Source: Rubripirellula sp. (GTDB taxonomy: Bacteria; Planctomycetota; Planctomycetia; Pirellulales; Pirellulaceae). Taken from it: a DNA stretch of 38,915 nucleotides. Position 1 is the first letter of the stretch. Each line of letters starts with the position of its first letter. Location of the stretch: the NCBI GenBank assembly GCA_029245125.1, contig JAQWPZ010000167.1, positions 1 through 38,915 of the forward strand, in the 5' to 3' direction. The notes below the pieces were generated by a model. The model was not told the origin of the DNA and ran no database searches. It worked only from the letters and a program-made list of their open reading frames with translations. Position numbers and translations under genes: made by a program. Below, piece by piece: positions 37,021-38,915 of this stretch.

Positions 37021-37040
37021 GTGCTGAGGAAACTCAGCAC
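37021..37040 (+). other. Perfect GNRA-capped hairpin in the tRNA leader
   Basis: GTGCTGAG (37021-37028) and CTCAGCAC (37033-37040) pair perfectly around GAAA, a stable GNRA tetraloop. It ends six bases before the first base of the mature tRNA, so it would sit in the RNase P-removed leader. Confidence 0.7.
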
Positions 37041-37046
37041 ACCCAA

Positions 37047-37119
<73 letters not shown>

Positions 37120-37122
37120 CTG

Positions 37123-37157
37123 AAAAAGCCGCTTGTGATTTCACAGGCGGCTTTTTT
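37123..37157 (+). terminator. Strong intrinsic terminator after tRNA-Ala
   Basis: AAAAAGCCGC followed by TTGTGA pairs with TCACAG and GCGGCTTTTT, giving a long GC-rich stem with a small loop and a run of six T. It begins four bases after the tRNA discriminator base. Confidence 0.92.
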
Positions 37158-37311
37158 CGTGCGCTGATCTTCAGTAATCCCAATGGTTTATAGCGTTTCC
37201 TGATTTTCGACCATGTGTGAGTTCACTGGTGATGTCGGATTTCACGCCAGCTAACGGAAACCAACTACGCAGGCAAATCACCCCATCTCACTCTTTGAGG
37301 AGTCTGTGCAA

Positions 37312-37692
37312 ATGACGAAACGAACCGCCCGAGGACGCCTTCTGAATCCTGACCACCGTGGCTACGTCCGCCCCGAAGTGGACGACAAGAGATCCATCGT
37401 CGGCAACATTAGAGACGTGGGCACGTCCGAGATGGAACGACGACTGGCTGACTTACGCAATCTATTTGAACGGCAGTGCCAGTACCACGAGATTGAACAT
37501 TGGGCAGGATCTGTCCTGCCTCATGCTAAGAAGCTCGCAGCAGGTGAACGCTTGGTCTTACGTGTTTCTGACTTTGCCCGTGACTGTGACAGGCACGCCA
37601 GCGAAGAAGCTCAGCACCTATCATGAGCTACGAGAGCTCGGTCTCGATATTGTGTCGGACGACCCTTCTGTGATTACTCGTGGCGAAAATGA
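37312..37692 (+). pseudogene. Frameshifted ORF of unknown function downstream of the tRNA
   Basis: An ATG at 37312 with GAGGAG nine bases upstream opens a good frame (MTKRTARGRLLNPDHRGYV..., then LADLRNLFERQCQYHEIEHW) that stops at 37626. The sequence appears to continue in another frame (HELRELGLDIVSDDPSVITRG up to about 37692), so a single-base shift near 37615-37625 probably broke it. I do not recognise the family with confidence; the position directly behind a tRNA and before mobile-element remnants makes a recombination-related origin conceivable. If the first frame alone is used it would be a 104-aa basic protein. Confidence 0.5.
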
Positions 37693-38440
37693 CGCATCCC
37701 TATCAAAGGCGATGGCAACGGCCATACCCGCACCAAAATCTTTCCCTTCAGACCGGCTTTAAGAAAAGTATGGCCAGTCGGGAATTGAAGTCAGTGACTG
37801 GTTTCCAAATATCGGATCATGTGTCGATGACATCGCTTTCGTCCGGTCGATGTGGACGAGTGAGAATAATCACGATGCCTAGGTGCAGTTTCACTCCGGC
37901 CCTCACTTTCTGGATCCGCGTGTTCCGACCATTGGTGCATGGATCAACGATGGGCTCGGCTCGCTCAGTGACAACCTACCGCTATTCATCAACATCGGCC
38001 CACGTTTCTTCGACAAGAAGGATGCCCACTATCTCGATCCAGCCTACGACGCGGTCAATTTTAAGATCGATCCCAGGAATCCTCTCGATTACGCCAAACC
38101 GAGCAATGGCATGACGGCTGCGGATCGTCTGAAGAACCTCAATTTAACCAATAAGCTCGATCGTCTTGCGGCAGAACAATACCCACTCGATCCGGTCATC
38201 GAAGCCGGAATGAAGTCTCATGAGCTGGCCTATCGCATGCAGACAGCCGTTCCGGAAACGCTGGACTTCACGCAGGAATCCGCTGAAACGCAGGCGTTCT
38301 ATGGTCTCGATCAGAATGAAACCAGAGCCTTCGGCCAGCAGTTGCTGGCAGCGCGACGGCTTTCGGAGCGCGGTGTTCATTTTATTTGAATCATGCATGA
38401 CGATGGTGCCGCAGGTGCCTGGACGTTCACCGACCACAAG
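37693..38440 (+). pseudogene. DUF1501 family pseudogene (internal fragment, one frameshift, two stops)
   Basis: DUF1501 proteins are exported, sulfatase-fold-like planctomycete proteins of unknown role, usually about 450 aa. Here the segment GDGNGHTRTKIFPFRP... (from about 37693) shifts frame at an AAAA run (37764-37767) into [17 protein letters not shown], reaches a TAG at 37880-37882 exactly where the family has Gln (NHDA-stop-VQFHSG), continues through 37883-38386 (FINIGPRFF, NETRAFGQQLLAARRL, ERGVHFI), then meets TGA at 38387 and goes on with IMHDDGAAGAW before similarity is lost near 38440. The N-terminus and the C-terminal third are missing. The open part from GTG 37883 would be only 168 aa and is very unlikely to work. 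Confidence 0.85.
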
Positions 38441-38522
38441 AACTTCACGGCGACAAGCCGAGTATGGGCAATCGAACGATGATACGCGGAACGGTTCTGA
38501 TTGTGATCGAAAGCGACTACCA

Positions 38523-38553
38523 AAGTGCTTCGGTGACGCACACCGGAGCACTT
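38523..38553 (-). terminator. Strong hairpin overlapping the stop codon of the HTH gene
   Basis: AAGTGCTTCGGTG (38523-38535) pairs with CACCGGAGCACTT (38541-38553), 13 bp with one G-T pair, around ACGCA. The first two bases of the HTH stop (plus-strand tta, 38552-38554) are inside the stem. In the minus direction only a short TTT follows, so terminator activity is likely but not certain. Confidence 0.55.
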
Positions 38554-38785
38554 ACGCTTGCAGTCGCTTCAAGACTTGAGTGACTCGTGCCCTGCTGACA
38601 CCCAAACGGCGATCCAGTTCCGCTCCGGTCTTCACGACACCAGATTCGAGGAGCGACTGGTAGTGGAGAGCCAGAGCTTCATGCAATCGGATCGCGTCCC
38701 ACTTGGTTTGGATGGTGGCTTCGGAATCGACCGACGTCAATTCCCGCTGTTTCTTCGAGCAGGAGGTTGGACCAACGAATGGCAC
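38552..38785 (-). CDS. Small helix-turn-helix protein
   Basis: 77 aa with a GTG start at 38785. The N-terminal part (PFVGPTSCSKKQREL) is not recognised. The C-terminal 45 residues, from HEALALHYQSLLESG to the end, form a helix followed by AELDRRLGVSRARVTQVLKRL, a clear helix-turn-helix. Similar short proteins with 'LGV(S/T)RARVTQ' occur next to recombinases and mobile elements. The start is only four bases beyond the stop of the IS4-like transposase fragment on the same strand, so it may be read from the transposase transcript. Confidence 0.6.
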   Translation of the reverse strand: MPFVGPTSCSKKQRELTSVDSEATIQTKWDAIRLHEALALHYQSLLESGVVKTGAELDRRLGVSRARVTQVLKRLQA

Positions 38786-38789
38786 GTAG

Positions 38790-38915
38790 TTAATTCGTAA
38801 GTCGTTTCAGGATCTCTAGTTTGCATTCGTGTCTCGGTTTCATCATGAAGTCGTATTTCTTTGTCCGCCGTTTCCGTAGCCGAGGCTCAAGGCGGCCCGG
38901 CCGATTGCCAACTTG
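38790..38915 (-). mobile_element. IS4-like transposase, C-terminal end (cut by window edge)
   Basis: On the minus strand from the window edge, 41 codons end at a TAA (38790-38792). The sequence NRPGRLEPRLRKRRTKKYDF and the following MKPRHECK are the typical basic end of IS4-family transposases of planctomycetes and related bacteria ('NRPGR.EPR..KRRPK'). The rest of the gene lies to the right of the window. The left end of the element should be between 38540 and 38790, but no terminal inverted repeat can be confirmed without the other end. Confidence 0.75.

Overview
The window looks like chromosomal DNA of a planctomycete, most likely a Rhodopirellula-like member of the Pirellulaceae. The evidence is gene content: two secreted formylglycine sulfatases, a DUF1080 (3-keto-disaccharide hydrolase-like) protein, an SHD1-domain protein, a ceramidase-like/PVC-type dehydrogenase/cytochrome c giant protein, a DUF1501 pseudogene, secretin-N-domain and MMPL proteins, and many signal-peptide proteins with long, loosely organised intergenic gaps. 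No similarity search was possible; family calls rest on motifs read by eye.

Layout. 1-145: start of a GrpB/UPF0157 gene (minus, cut by the window edge), then about 780 bp without a convincing gene. 923-3991: a secreted Cys-rich SHD1 protein divergent from a membrane histidine kinase that carries a c-type heme motif in its sensor domain. 4322-5851: sulfatase 1. 5902-11778 (minus): a translationally coupled cluster of small membrane protein, 727-aa membrane protein with a large extracytoplasmic part, ABC ATPase and ABC-2 permease, preceded by a DUF1080 lipid/sugar-type secreted protein. 11956-13569 (minus): lipoprotein peptidase of the M49 (dipeptidyl peptidase III) type. 14222-16102: sulfatase 2 with a C-terminal Ca-binding extension. 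16399-18531: thioredoxin-like secreted protein and a four-heme cytochrome. 18603-24806: secretin-N-domain protein and MMPL/RND exporter. 24909-28748: hemerythrin-like protein, EpmA-type EF-P lysine ligase divergent from a ThiF/MoeB E1-like enzyme, and an HSL-type esterase. 29003-34363: the 1385-aa ceramidase-like/PVC dehydrogenase/HEAT/cytochrome protein and a Tat-exported sugar isomerase/epimerase. 34827-36767: a RecQ-family helicase with an unusual domain order, preceded at a distance by a LexA-like box. 37047-37119: tRNA-Ala(GGC) with a leader hairpin and a strong terminator. 37312-38915: a decayed accessory region with a frameshifted ORF, a DUF1501 pseudogene carrying a frameshift and two stops, an HTH gene and the 3' end of an IS4-like transposase.

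How the genes fit together. The sulfatases, DUF1080 protein, esterase, ceramidase-like/PVC protein and sugar isomerase fit the planctomycete lifestyle of degrading sulfated polysaccharides and oxidising sugars outside the cytoplasm, with electrons probably passed to c-type cytochromes. The ABC cluster resembles Gld-type ABC systems with a large accessory protein. Another recurring feature is short tandem duplications (15-20 bp units) in gaps and at gene ends, at least seven in the window.
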